From contig CAJNOI010000026.1 in NCBI GenBank assembly GCA_905250115.1, positions 49,471 to 113,470 of the forward strand: DNA of 64,000 nt. Reading direction: 5' to 3'. Each line of letters starts with the position of its first letter. Within the stretch, counting starts at the first letter, position 1. Source of the stretch: Adineta steineri. Lineage: Eukaryota; Rotifera; Eurotatoria; Adinetida; Adinetidae. The notes under the pieces are model-generated. The model saw only the letters and a list, made by a program, of their open reading frames with translations. It was not told where the DNA came from and made no database searches. Of the stretch, positions 22,787 through 34,184 are shown one piece after another. A program made the position numbers and the translations under genes.

Positions 22787-23983
22787 CAGTTTGATACCAT
22801 AATTGAATAGGTCGCCCATAGAATGCACCATCGAAAGCAGCCGATGGATTAACTGCTTTTTCAGAGAATAAACCAGTCAAAAATGCTCCTAATATACCTC
22901 CTAAAGCAAATGAATACAATACAAAACACTGACTAATTATTTAAATATACCTCCACCATGAACAAAAGCTACATCTAATGTATCATCGACTCGCATATAA
23001 TGTTTAAGCAACAAAAGAAAATAAACCATGCATGCTGCGATAACTCCAAACAAAAGTGCCCATCCTGGTTGTATAAAACCACATGCTGGTGTAACAGCAA
23101 CTAAACCAACAATTGGTCCAACGCATGCACCTGATATTGATACTCGACCACGAATAGCATCAATGACTACCCACGTAATAAGACCAGCTGCAGCTGCTGC
23201 ATTCGTGTTTACTAAAGCAAGAGCAGCTATACCACTAAATAAAAGTAAACACATATAATTTATTATGAATATATTCTAAATACTATCATACTTAGCTGAA
23301 TTAGCAGAACCACCATTAAAACCAGACCATCCAACCCATAGAAGACCGGTACCCAAAATTGTAAATGGAAGATTATGAGCTGTAGTACTTCGTGGATCGA
23401 AATCAGCTCGTTTACCAAGAATGATTGAAGCCACAAGACCCGAAACACCCGATAGAATATGTACGACTGTACCACCAGCAAAATCAAGTGTACCTAAATG
23501 TTTCAACCATCCGTTAGTACTCCAAACCCAACGAGCCATTGGATCATAACAAATAGTTGACCAAATAAAAATAAATAACATATAAGGAATAAGTTTCATT
23601 CGACCGACAATTGCACCGGAGATTAATGCAGGTGTAATTATTGCAAATGTTGCTTGATATGCAGCAAAAGTTAATAACGGATAAGTAGGACTATAAAGTG
23701 CATTTTCTGATTCACCAAAATGTAATGCAAGCCACTCAAATGATCCATATCCGATTTTAGTTGAAGGACCAAAAGCAAAAGAAAATCCAAATAATACCCA
23801 TTGCACAAATACAATACCCATGCAAATAAATGAAAGAAAAAGTTGATTTAAAATATTTTTTCTATCAACAAGACCACCATAGAAGAAAGCTAAAGCTGGT
23901 GTCATAAGAAGAACTAATGCAGTTGATGTCATCATCCAAGCATTATCGCCTGTATCATGATTTAATAATTTCGTAGTATTCAT
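22787..23983 (-). CDS. Ammonium transporter AMT/AmtB type, copy 1 (C-terminus in gap)
   Basis: Membrane channel-like carrier for ammonium/ammonia of the AMT (not Rh) branch, found in plants, bacteria and invertebrates. Three exons remain (about 23294-23983, 22952-23239, 22787-22918). Family marks: GDNAWMMTSTALVLLMTPALAFFYGGL at TM1; HILSG within LDFAGGTVVHILSGVSGLVA, carrying the first pore His; GTGLLWVGWSGFNGGSA; NTNAAAAAGLITWVVIDA; TPACGFIQPGWAL; and DTLDVAFVHG, carrying the second pore His. The final cytoplasmic part (next exons in copy 2) falls in the gap. Exon structure and sequence closely match the adjacent copy 2, so this is a tandem duplication. The first exon has a shorter, Thr-poor N-terminus (MNTTKLLNHDTG). 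A perfect CRE lies 40 bp upstream. Confidence 0.93.
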
Positions 23984-24022
23984 TTTTTTTTACCTATTCT
24001 CTTGTAAAGTAAAACAAATAAC

Positions 24023-24030
24023 TGACGTCA
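24023..24030. promoter_or_regulatory. Perfect CRE (TGACGTCA) 40 bp upstream of AMT copy 1
   Basis: Palindromic CREB/ATF consensus in the 5' flank of the minus-strand AMT copy 1. Three further perfect copies exist in this window, all intergenic. Function is inferred from consensus only. Confidence 0.4.
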
Positions 24031-24340
24031 ATTGAAATATTAAATGAATGATAAAAAAAAAGAAAAGTGAAATATATTCTACTTTCTTTCTTTGTTCATA
24101 GTTCAGGTAAATTCATCGAAATAATCATTTACTCACTGCGTGTGTATATTATGATATGACCTTTATCAGAGTCATTTTGTTTGCAAAATGATAAAAAAAA
24201 ACGTTTCGTTATTATCATTGTTCTTTTTCTTTTACACATTGAATGAACAAATTTATTAATTGAATTATTTGATATACAAGAGAGAAGAGAAAAAAAGATA
24301 CAGACAGAAGAAAGTAATATTTGAGTTTATTCATTTGTTA

Positions 24341-26028
24341 TTATGGATTGTTTATTGTCGGAGAATTCATTTGTTCATCAGATGTTTTCTGTGGTTTGGA
24401 TAGATTAACTTTAAATGGTTTGCGTTTTGCATCAGAAGGAGTATAATGTAATTCAAAAGTACCACTTTCTCGCATTTCATTAGGATTATGTTGATTATCT
24501 AAAATTTTTTTTACCAAATCACTAACAGCACGTGATGCGACGACTTCCCAACCTTCTCCATGAGCTAAAAATATTAAAAAAACATTTTAGTTTATTTTTA
24601 TCTGATGATGACAAGATTTGATCATACCTGTTAAATCAAGTCCTTCAAGTTCATCTTCTTTAGCTAAACGAATACCTATAATCCAACTCAATGGATAAAG
24701 AATACCAGCAGTACATAAAGCAGCAAAACCTAACAATAGTATTGTTATTATTATTAGATTTTTATTATATATTATCTACAAACCAATTGCAGTTAGAATA
24801 CCAACAGTTTGATACCATAGTTGAACAGGTCGCCCATAAAATGCACCATCGAAACCCCCTGACGGATTAACTGATTGTTCACAAAATAAACCAGTCATAA
24901 ATGCTCCTACTATACCACCTGAATAAAACAAAATTTAGCCTAACGAACATCAATCCAATTGCTCATGCATACCTCCACCATGGACAATAGCTACATCTAA
25001 TGTATCATCAAGACGAATGTGATGTTTGAGTATTAGAAGCACATATATTATACACGTTGCAACAACTCCAAAGAAGAGTGCCCATCCTGGTTGTATAAAA
25101 CCGCAAGCTGGTGTGACAGCAACTAAACCAACAATTGGTCCAACACATGCACCTGAAATTGATACTTGACCACGAAGAGCATCAATGACTACCCATGTAA
25201 TAAGAGCAGCAGCAGCTGCTGCATTTGTATTAACTAATGCAAGAGAAGCTAAACCACTACAAAATAAAATAAAAGAATAAATTGATATTATTCTCTATGA
25301 GTAATTATATACCTAGCACCATTAGCTGAGCCAGCATTAAAACCACACCATCCAATCCATAGAAGACCTGTACCCAAAATTGTAAATGGAAGATTATTAG
25401 CTGCAGTACTTCGTGGATCATAATCAGATCGTTTTCCAAGAATTAATGCTGCTACAAGACCCGAAACACCCGATAGAATATGTACGACCGTGCCTCCAGC
25501 AAAATCAAGTGTACCTAAATGTTTCAACCATCCATTACTACCCCATACCCAATGAGCCATTGGATCATAACAAACCGTTGACCAAATGAAGATAAATATC
25601 ATATAAGGAATAAGTTTCATTCGACCAACAATTGCCCCGGAGATTAATGCAGGTGTAATTATTGCAAAAGTACCTTGATATGCAGCATATGTTAATAATG
25701 GATATGTTGGAGCATAGTCTGTATTCTCAGATTCACCAAATCGTAATACAGCCCATCCAAATGATCCGAAACCAGGACTAACTGGTGGACCAAATGCAAA
25801 GGAAAATCCAAATAATACCCATTGCACAAATACAATACCCATGCAAATAAATGAAAGAAAAAGTTGATTTAAAATATTCTTTCTATCAACAAGGCCACCA
25901 TAGAAGAAAGCTAACGCTGGTGTCATAAGAAGAACTAATGCAGTTGATGTCATCATCCAAGCATTATCACCTGTATCATGAGTGGTATGAGTCGTGGTAT
26001 TGACCATAGTCATAGTGCTATTGTCCAT
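24341..26028 (-). CDS. Ammonium transporter AMT/AmtB type, copy 2 (complete)
   Basis: Complete paralogue of copy 1, with the same intron positions. Five or more exons: about 25312-26028, 24977-25258, then smaller 3' exons, and TAA at 24341-24343. It encodes roughly 480 residues with about 11 membrane segments. The pore histidines are in TVVHILSG and DTLDVAIVHG, and the GTGLLWIGWCGFNAGSA and TPACGFIQPGWAL blocks are intact. The cytoplasmic C-terminus (RLAKEDELEGLDLT, then AHGEGWE) matches the AMT regulatory tail, whose conserved Gly and EGWE-like motif control trimer gating in plants. It continues into a Lys/Ser-rich end. The N-terminus is longer and Thr/His-rich (MDNSTMTMVNTTTHTTHDTG). Copy 2 predicts what copy 1 lost in the gap. 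Confidence 0.95.
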
Positions 26029-27175
26029 AATGTATTGTATAATGATATTAGAAATAAAATTTCACAAATAATATATTCGTTCTAATCAAAATGTACAAAG
26101 TTGTCGTTCTTTTATCATACAATGATGAAGCAAAGAAACGAATAGAAACGTTTATGTGACCGTCCAACCATATATAGAAATGACATACATACATACATAT
26201 ACGAGTATGGGGACATTTTATATGATCAAATCATAATCAGTCGTTCAATGCGTGAACAGTCACGTTTTTTTCTAACCTTGACTTCATGTGAACTATGAAC
26301 ATTATTGAACTTGTCTCTATTATTTTAACCTATCCGAGACAATGGATGAATAGTCTCTCATCAATCTTATATTTTGTTATTTGCTTATGATATTACTTAT
26401 ATACGATATATCATTTCAAGTGACCATTATAAGTAAATCAATATTAAAATATCTCTTCAAATATGAAATAAATAATTTTTCTTATCACTGTGTAATACAA
26501 AGGATAATAGTATTTATATACAATTGATTTTACCATAGAAGATCATTTTTGTAAGCGGATAGATAATATTTTGACCAAGTTATATCTATAGATGACGTCA
26601 TATTGTTTTTGTTATTTGACTTTCCAGAGAGCATCGTAAAGTGTATCATTGCTAGCATGTAGAAAAGAAATTGTTTCATTGTCTTCTACTTTACCTTAAA
26701 AAGAAATTAAACATACTAAAGTTTCTTTCCACAATCAATTATCTATTTCTTATGTGAAGCTATTAAACTTGATAGATATGAATGACATTGATTGACAACT
26801 GTAAAATTTAAAAATGACATGAATGATTGATATTATAATAAGCTCTAAAATAAATTTTCATTACATATTGAACAGATGAATATAAATCTCAACATTTCGG
26901 ATTATACTACAAAATTATTTTAAATTCAAATACCTATTGAATATCTTATTACAAATCTTTTTCTCTTTCAACATATAATTAAGTACTATTCACACTTAAA
27001 AGAATTCATGATTTATCCCCTTAAAGAAATGTATGTACAATATTTCCTCTATATTCATAACATATTAGATTACTTTAGTTCTAATCTTTTGTTATTCAAT
27101 CAAATCCAATAGCTTAAAATATCAATTACATGAAAATATTCTTCTATAAATTCCGTTCGTTTTTTTTATTCATTT
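26029..27175. other. Intergenic region, about 1.15 kb
   Basis: AT-rich, upstream of AMT copy 2 and of the small secreted gene. Contains ATGACGTCAT at 26592-26601 (CRE). No gene seen. Confidence 0.45.
26593..26600. promoter_or_regulatory. Perfect CRE (TGACGTCA) upstream of AMT copy 2
   Basis: Lies about 565 bp upstream of the AMT copy 2 start, inside the 10-bp palindrome ATGACGTCAT. Both tandem AMT copies therefore have a CRE in the 5' flank, at different distances. Confidence 0.35.
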
Positions 27176-27646
27176 ATGAACATTTATATACAAGATATGT
27201 TTTATTCAATCGTTATATGTATTATTAGTTTAACTATTATAACACAAATTTCAAGTGAAAATTTGAATGGAATTTATGTTATTGATTCATGTGAATGTAG
27301 TTCTCCAACAGAAAAATGTGAACCAAAAGGACCATTTATATTAGATCAACAACGAACATCGTTTGCTGTTCGATATGGTGCAGTACAAGTTGGTGTTGGA
27401 ACATCAGGAAATAATCGTCTGGATTTATATTTAAATAAAAATCGTTGTAAAGGTTCATGGAATGGAAAAAGTCGTTTGGCCGATTTAAAATGTCAACATG
27501 AAAATGGTATTATTTGTTCAACAAAACTTCGTTGTGTTTCAGGTGCATGTCTTGATGATAAATCAAATATTGTTGCATCATCAAGCATGACCATAACTAC
27601 TTCTATATTATCTCTTATCACTAGTTTATTGATATTAATTTATTAG
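27176..27646 (+). CDS. Small Cys-rich secreted or GPI-anchored protein
   Basis: Unrecognised family, single exon, 156 residues. An N-terminal hydrophobic segment (MFYSIVICIISLTIITQIS) is a probable signal peptide; Met 9 (27200) is the likelier start because it abuts this segment. The mature part has about nine cysteines in spaced pairs (CECSSPTEKC, CKGSW, KCQHENGIICSTKLRC, SGACLDD) with predicted beta structure (FAVRYGAVQVGVGTSGNNRLDLYL). The C-terminus is a small-residue stretch followed by a hydrophobic tail (ITTSILSLITSLLILIY) without a cytoplasmic end, typical of a GPI attachment signal. Likely extracellular surface protein; ligand unknown. Confidence 0.72.
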   Translation: MNIYIQDMFYSIVICIISLTIITQISSENLNGIYVIDSCECSSPTEKCEPKGPFILDQQRTSFAVRYGAVQVGVGTSGNNRLDLYLNKNRCKGSWNGKSRLADLKCQHENGIICSTKLRCVSGACLDDKSNIVASSSMTITTSILSLITSLLILIY

Positions 27647-28033
27647 AACGAACAATAAACATTTAGATATATATTAGAAATAACTTTTTTGTTTTCTATT
27701 AGATATACATTCCCTCAAATCTTTAATATTTACGTTAGATAGCTTATTTTAAAGAATAAAATTTTATTAATAAAACAAAAAACTAAATATATTGCAAAAG
27801 AAAACGATACGATCAGTAGTTTTGAAAATAGAAACTAAACTGATTAATCTTCTCTCAAATATTCTATATTATATTTATCACATTATATAAATGCTAATAA
27901 AAAAAGATCTATCATGTATAAATACTGTTCAAAAATTGCTCAACAAATATCACATTTGAATGAACTATTTACATTAAATTAAAATTATCAAAAAAAAAAA
28001 ATATGAAATGTATATTGATTATTGTTGTATAAT

Positions 28034-28801
28034 TTATTCATTATCAGTATCAACTTGATCTGGTCGACAATATTTATTACGTTGATGAATATGTTGAGAA
28101 TACGAACCTAAAATATTTAATAAGAAAGATACATTAGTTAATTCATTCCTTTCAAAATTACAAAAACAGGCGGATTTCTCCCAGACGAAAAAGGTTATCA
28201 GCGTAGCCTCATTGAAGTGCGTATCAAATACATCGGATGACGTTTAAATCCTTAGTCTCCCCTTATTTCTGAAAGAAAACGTAGTTGTTGGTATTGAAAC
28301 CTCTTCGCATTTGATATAGAAGATTTGCTACGAGATAATGTGTAAAAGCTTTTGAGAGATATGCCAACCGGCAAACTTGAATTCATTTTTTCTGAAGGAT
28401 GGATGATATGTTAACCTGCCATCCATACTCTCAAGAATATATGTGACTTCTACAAAATAAAACTATTGATTGAAAATCTTACCTGAATGACTAAACCGTT
28501 TACCACATTTATCACAAGTATAAGGTTTTTCACCGGTATGTAATCTTTCATGTTCTTTTAAATGATGTTTATGTTTAAATCTTTTTGAACATATTGAACA
28601 TTGATAACGTCGTTTATCATAATCTGGTTTAGATTTTTTTTTATATATCGATTGTAATCCATCGTTTGATTCACCATGTTTGAATCTATTCAAAAAATTG
28701 TCCATTGATCGTGATGTTGTAGTTTGATATTGTAAATGAGAAAATAATAAATCTTCATCATGTTCATCCGATAATTCACTATTATTATCCGAAAAAGGAC
28801 C
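28034..28801 (-). CDS. ZEB-like C2H2 zinc-finger protein (5' end uncertain)
   Basis: DNA-binding protein resembling the C-terminal zinc-finger cluster of ZEB1/ZEB2 (zfh family). Two exons: about 28483-28801 and 28034-28108. Finger one is [29 protein letters not shown]; finger two is the C2HC finger [12 protein letters not shown]+[13 protein letters not shown], whose SHSGSYSQH core is a ZEB hallmark (human FSHSGSYSQHMNHRYSYC). An acidic segment ([18 protein letters not shown]) precedes the first good Met at 28705. The frame stays open upstream to an acceptor-like TTTCTAG at about 28802, so another 5' exon may exist; I could not find it before the SMARCC stop at 29186. No homeodomain is present here. 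The intron 28109-28482 is long and holds an inverted repeat. Confidence 0.82.
28399..28426. repeat. Inverted repeat in ZEB-like intron
   Basis: ATGGATG (28399-28405) and CATCCAT (28420-28426) form a 7-bp perfect stem with a 14-nt loop in a 374-bp intron. Confidence 0.3.
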
Positions 28802-29185
28802 TAGAAATAATAATTAATTATTTCTATTGTGGTTTTTTTGTTTTCTAAATTTTAATGTTTAATAATAAACTTCTTTGTTTTGGTTTTTTTCAGTTTTAGT
28901 TCTAGCAAAAAATACATAGAAATTTCTAAATACATTCAATATGTTTTTGTGTAAGTAATTGGCAAAGAGCAAATGTAAAAGACAAAAAAAAAGAATCAAA
29001 TTCTGACAAACAAAAACACGAAGATCATTCAGATGAGTTTGAAATGTGTCTCTAACAATTGGTTTTTTTGTAAAGAAGAAGAAAAAGAAGAAGAACAACA
29101 ACAACAACAATACATTGAAGAGAAAAATAATACAATGAAAGAAAAAATACACGCACACACACAGACACAAAAGAAAATATGTTTG
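28802..29185. other. Spacer between ZEB-like gene and SMARCC
   Basis: About 380 bp of low-complexity sequence (GAA/CAA repeats near 29075-29115, a CACACA run at 29152-29170). No coding exon identified. Confidence 0.4.
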
Positions 29186-30647
29186 TTAATAATTATTATT
29201 ATTTATGTTGTCAGTTTCTGTAAGTGAAGATATATTATTTGAATCATCACCATTTTCACTGGCATTTTCAGTAAGCATCTTTTCATTAGGAAGAGATGAT
29301 GTTGTCGATGCTTCTCCTGTACCACCTGAAATTGTACAAAACAAAACCATCAATTTATTAGTTTATTTTTTTTTTCTACTAAAAATTACTAATAAAATAG
29401 AAGTAGACAGAACTTTATACATAAAAGGTAAATAAGGATAAGATACAAAACAAAAAACGTATATGTATGCTCTCTCTCTCTCGCTTGTCAAGCTGCCCTG
29501 ATCAGATAACATTTTGATGAAAACAGAGAAAACTAACAACATAAATAGTTGAAAAAAATGTAGTTCATATTATTAATACATATGATCAATAAGCATTAGA
29601 GCAAACTCCAACCATTGTCTTATTGTTTAAAGCATGTAATATTTCAGTTTTCATTGTATGTCCTGACCAGCGAGAGAGCGCATTATATAGGTTTTTTTTT
29701 GTTCTAAACTAAACTTATAACATGCAATAATTACTAGACTACAATAAACCAATAGACAAAGCAAGCAAATAAATTTACAATTTACCTTCATTTCTTAATA
29801 ACATGTTCGCAGGTGAACCTAAGATAAGAGAATAAATTTAAATTCGATGAAAAAACAATACTGAATACTTACTATCACTTTGTTGTGAATCCATTGATTC
29901 TTCACTTTGCATATGTGTATCATTTCCATTTGTAACATTTGATGATGATGATGGTAATGGTGATGATTTATTATTGAATGTTTCTAGAGTTTGTCGATGT
30001 TTAAATTCTGATGTTTTTATTTGTTCAAATTGATATTGCTGTCTTTCTTGTAATAATTGTTGTCGTTGAAGTTCAATCATTTCACGTTCACGATCCATTA
30101 TCGATTCAAGATCTTCAAAATGTCGTAATTTTATTTCAAGTTTTTTTATTTGCATTTCAACGACTTGTGCTACTAATGATTTGATTTTACGTTCTTCTAT
30201 TGACGCTAAATACTAAAATTTCAAAGAAATATAGTTTATAACATTGAATGATTTCTTAATAGATCAATTCATACATGTCCTTATTCATCTAGTATCAGTA
30301 TCTACTTAAGTCAGCAAGGCAAGACGTATTATAGAGGACAGGGGCAGCGATTTATAAAAAAAAAGTGGGAAGTAGTATTATTTTTTAGGACAAAAACCTA
30401 TAGCGTTCTACCTGTTTTCAGTATTTGTTGCAGTATCTATTTTCGAAGGGGTGGCGTTCACCGAATAGCTAGACCCGTCCCTAATACAAGAAAATCTAGT
30501 GAATATTAAACGTACTTTAGCTTTAACAGAAGCTGCAGCTAATGCACTTGCTGCTGCTGCTTTCGTATCTTTTTCATTAATTTCTGCGGCTAATAATTTT
30601 CTTGGATCTTGTTGATCATTATTAGTTGTAGGTTTTGGAATAGTTGA

Positions 30648-30687
<40 letters not shown>

Positions 30688-32442
30688 TCATCATTAACTG
30701 TTTGAGCTTCTTCATTATCATTAACTTCCATTTTCTTTGGTTCAGTATCATTAATTTCCATTTTTTTCGTTTCATCATTATCATCATTAACATCAAGTTT
30801 TTCTTGTTTTATTTTAGATGATTCTTCATTTTCATTACTATTTAATTCACCTATTAGTGAAGTTGAATTATCATTTGTTTCTTTATTTGTATCATTTACA
30901 GTTGTTGATACATCTTCATGCATTTTAGAAAATTCTTCTAAAGCAGCTTTAGCTGCTGCACTAGCAACACGTGGATCAACAACAGATGCAAGAAATGCAA
31001 CTGTTGACATAACAGGATTACCACTTTGACTAAATGGTATTGTTGGATAAGAAAGTGGACCTAATGCACTACCATTTCCTTCTAAATATGGATCTTCAAT
31101 AGGTAATTGAAGAAATTTTAAAATACATTCATCTTGGGTACGTGTACCAACATGTTCACAAACTTTATTCCAATCATCTTTATACATTTCAAGACCTTTT
31201 CAAGTAAAAAATAAATAATTTTAGGAAGAATTTAAAAAAAATAGATTTACCTTCGAGTAATAAAAGAATTTCTTGATCTAGCCAATCTTTCGCTTTAGTT
31301 TTTGTATTCTAAATAAATATTCGTCAAGTATATTTCTATAAGATTCTTTAATTTCTTACCAAATTAAGTTTTTTATTATATTGATCAGTTCTTAAACCCA
31401 AAGTACTTTCAATATCACGTTCTTCTCGTTTAGCTTCTTGTTTTAAATCTGCTATTTGTTTTGTTGCTGAATTCTATTTAAAATTAAACAATAAAAAAGC
31501 ATTATTTTCATTTCTTGTCAATTACTTTTGCTGCTGATGAATCTGTTAATAATGCAAAATGTGATGATGATGGTGCTCCCATTGGTGTTGGACGTAAATC
31601 AGCATCCATTTGATAATTAATTAAACCCCATTGTTCAAGAAATGCATGTATACGCATTATAGCACAAACATCACCAGCTAAATTTCTTCGACATGCTGTT
31701 ATTGATAAATATTCATTTGGATTTAAACGATATGTATCAATCATAAAATTTCGATATGCCATATAACTTAAAGAAAAGAAAATATATTTGATAGAGACAA
31801 AAAAATACAGAAAAACTTACATTTCTGGTGTTTTTGAACGATTTTTTGAATTGAAAAATTCAATTAATGCTCGTTTTTCTATAGAATTTATTGCATTATA
31901 ATCAAACCATGCTGAATAACTTGGAATTATAATATGATGTGTTTGTTCACATGCTTCAGGTTCATTAAATTTTTTAATTTGATAAGAATCTCCTTGAATT
32001 TGTTGATCATCTATATTCTCATCAACTTCATCATTTAAATCAGTTAAATTTGTACTACGTGGTAATTGTGAATCAGTTATTTTTTGACCAGTTAATGCTA
32101 AATGAGAAAAATAAATTAATTAAATAATTAATTTTCAAAATAATATTTACGTGTTCTTGATGATGCTGGATCATCAAAAATTGATTGTGATAAAGAATTT
32201 TCTCCATCTTTTGATAAATCATTATCATCAAATTCATTACGAGGTTTTTTTGATCTAAAAGAAACTTTTTTGTCGAGGGAAAAAACTAAATTCTATATTT
32301 ACTTTCGTTGTTTAGTTATTGTTGAACGTTTTTTTGTATTATTTGATGAAACTGGTGTTGATGGATTACGATCAGGAACAAGCTAAAATAATTGAATAAA
32401 ATTAAAAATTATTGATTTATGTTTTGTTTTTTTTGTTACCAT
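29186..32442 (-). CDS. SMARCC1: SMARCC (BAF155/BAF170) SWI/SNF core subunit lacking the N-terminal module
   Basis: Scaffold subunit of SWI/SNF chromatin remodelling complexes. About ten exons encode roughly 700 residues (human 1,100-1,200). Order: basic linker; SWIRM domain ([25 protein letters not shown], then [50 protein letters not shown]); SANT/Myb domain ([40 protein letters not shown]); [24 protein letters not shown] block; acidic Ala-rich linker; coiled coil ([30 protein letters not shown]); polar tail, TAA at 29186-29188. Start ATG 32440-32442 is the last codon of its exon; no in-frame Met lies upstream before a stop, and a TATA box is about 285 bp further. The roughly 330-residue N-terminal chromo/BRCT-like module of other animals is not encoded upstream. 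SMARCC1 and SMARCC2 cannot be distinguished. Confidence 0.92.
30335..30482. repeat. MITE-like insert in SMARCC intron
   Basis: A GC-richer 148-bp block inside a 298-bp intron (30217-30514). Its ends are imperfect terminal inverted repeats: AGGACAGGGGCAGC (30335-30348) against the reverse complement of 30468-30482, AGGGACGGGTCTAGC. No clear target-site duplication was found. The CAGGGG-type end is reminiscent of hAT MITEs; assignment is tentative. Confidence 0.4.
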
Positions 32443-34184
32443 ATTTTTTAATCGATTGACACTTTGTTTACTAGTAGTGCCTCTATCGTCGCTTCGCTTC
32501 TTTTTTTTTCTTTTTCTTTCTTCTTCTGTCTATGAATATGTGCGTATATGCAAAGTTGTAAGCAGAAAGGAAAAGAAAAAAAATTGACGGAGAGAGGGAG
32601 CACGACGTTTGTGGATTATTTCAGCCGTCCGTTCTCGCGATAGAAAAAAAATGAAGAAGAGCGACACATAGTTGGCGATGCGTCACTGTTGAGTTCTAAA
32701 TGAACGATGTATTTTCTCTTCCTCTTATATACATCAAATGGAAGATGGAACGTTAGAGATTTTTAAGAATGGATATTTATATATTCAATTGTAATCTTTA
32801 TTCATAAAATAAATCTATAGCTAAAATTCAATCGATTGGCACGTATTACAATAAACGTAAATTGAAAGTTCATTCAATGCTAATATGTTTTGTTAATAAT
32901 TTTTGTGCAATATGAAAAAAGTCGTATGATGATAAGATCGTAACGTTTAAAAGCATTATAGCTGCTGAAATTGATGTATTTCTATAGATTCGATTCATAT
33001 TTTCCAAGAAATTCTTTTATATTCGAGTGTACTGTTTTAATTTTGCTAACTTTTATCAATACTTAGCGCATGCAATCAATTTTTTCGAGCAATCTTAATG
33101 TTGATCTTTTCGTATGTTAGTTATAATTGATTTTTACTGATAAATTGATCATATCGGAGTTGCATTTGATTCGATTTATCTGTAAGAATAGGGAACTATG
33201 CTAAAATTCTAATATTTCTTAAAAATTTTAGCAAAGCTATGCACGCAATAGTTTTAACAATAATAAAATCTAAACATATGTATATATATTTTGTTGTGTA
33301 AGTTGAAGTTATGTAGTAATAGATCATTCAGTTACATAAGCAGTGTGATAATCAAGAAGGTTTTTAGATCAATATATTGATAATCTGTATTTTGTAATAG
33401 TCGAAAATCAAAGTTTCTTTTTTTATATTCTATTGATTTTATCGAAATAGAGAATTCTTCTCTATTCATTTGACACTTTATAGAACTATTTGCATTTCTA
33501 TTAATTATATTTTAAATATTGACAAGGTTTTTTTATTATCTGTAATAAATATTAAAGTTTAATTTTTAGGATAATTCCAAGAGTTAAATCGCCCATAATC
33601 TTCAGTTTTGTTATATGTTTTCGTAATTGTATAGAAAGATCAAACATATTATTACTCGAGAGTATAGGCAAAGAGTTGAAATATCCGTGAAATGATTTAG
33701 ACTAAATAATATTTTTATTTTCTATTTTTTATCATATAAGTAAAAAAAAACAAACTGGTTATTATATGGTTGTTGATTAGTAAATATACCAGTTTCTACT
33801 CAATATTCATATTTTTAGTCAAGGTTGACATAAGAAAACAAAAATAACATATACATGATATTTTAAAGAATTAATATAATTTAAATTTTTGTTTTGAACA
33901 ATCAAATAAACTCGTTTCTTTTATATAAAACTCTATGTTTTCAATGTCCTTCACCTCTTGCTAGACGAATTTGATCAATAAATACAGGAAAAACATGACG
34001 AAAATAAAACAACAAAACAAAGCAAAATATTATTGAAGCATAACCAAGTAATATATATCAAAAAAATGATTTGTGATTGTTCTTGACTGATCAAAATACA
34101 GGTAACACATTTTCTTTCAAACGTATATATATACACCTATATAAATATACGTGGTAATCACTTATTTATTTTTTCAAAATAAAA
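32443..34184. other. SMARCC leader/promoter and intergenic DNA
   Basis: About 1.7 kb. The first 300 bp hold the SMARCC 5' leader and promoter; the rest is AT-rich with no coding pattern on either strand. Confidence 0.45.
32724..32731 (-). promoter_or_regulatory. TATA box of SMARCC
   Basis: TATATAAG on the minus strand, followed by a purine/pyrimidine leader that includes a short upstream ATG frame (about 18 codons, near 32650) before the first coding exon. This supports a transcription start near 32700 and hence the short N-terminus. Confidence 0.45.

Noticed and set aside
28859-29170. 103-codon minus-strand frame as the missing ZEB 5' exon
   Set aside because: Low-complexity translation (CVCVYFFFHC) from poly-T and CA repeats; no phase-compatible donor leading to 28801.
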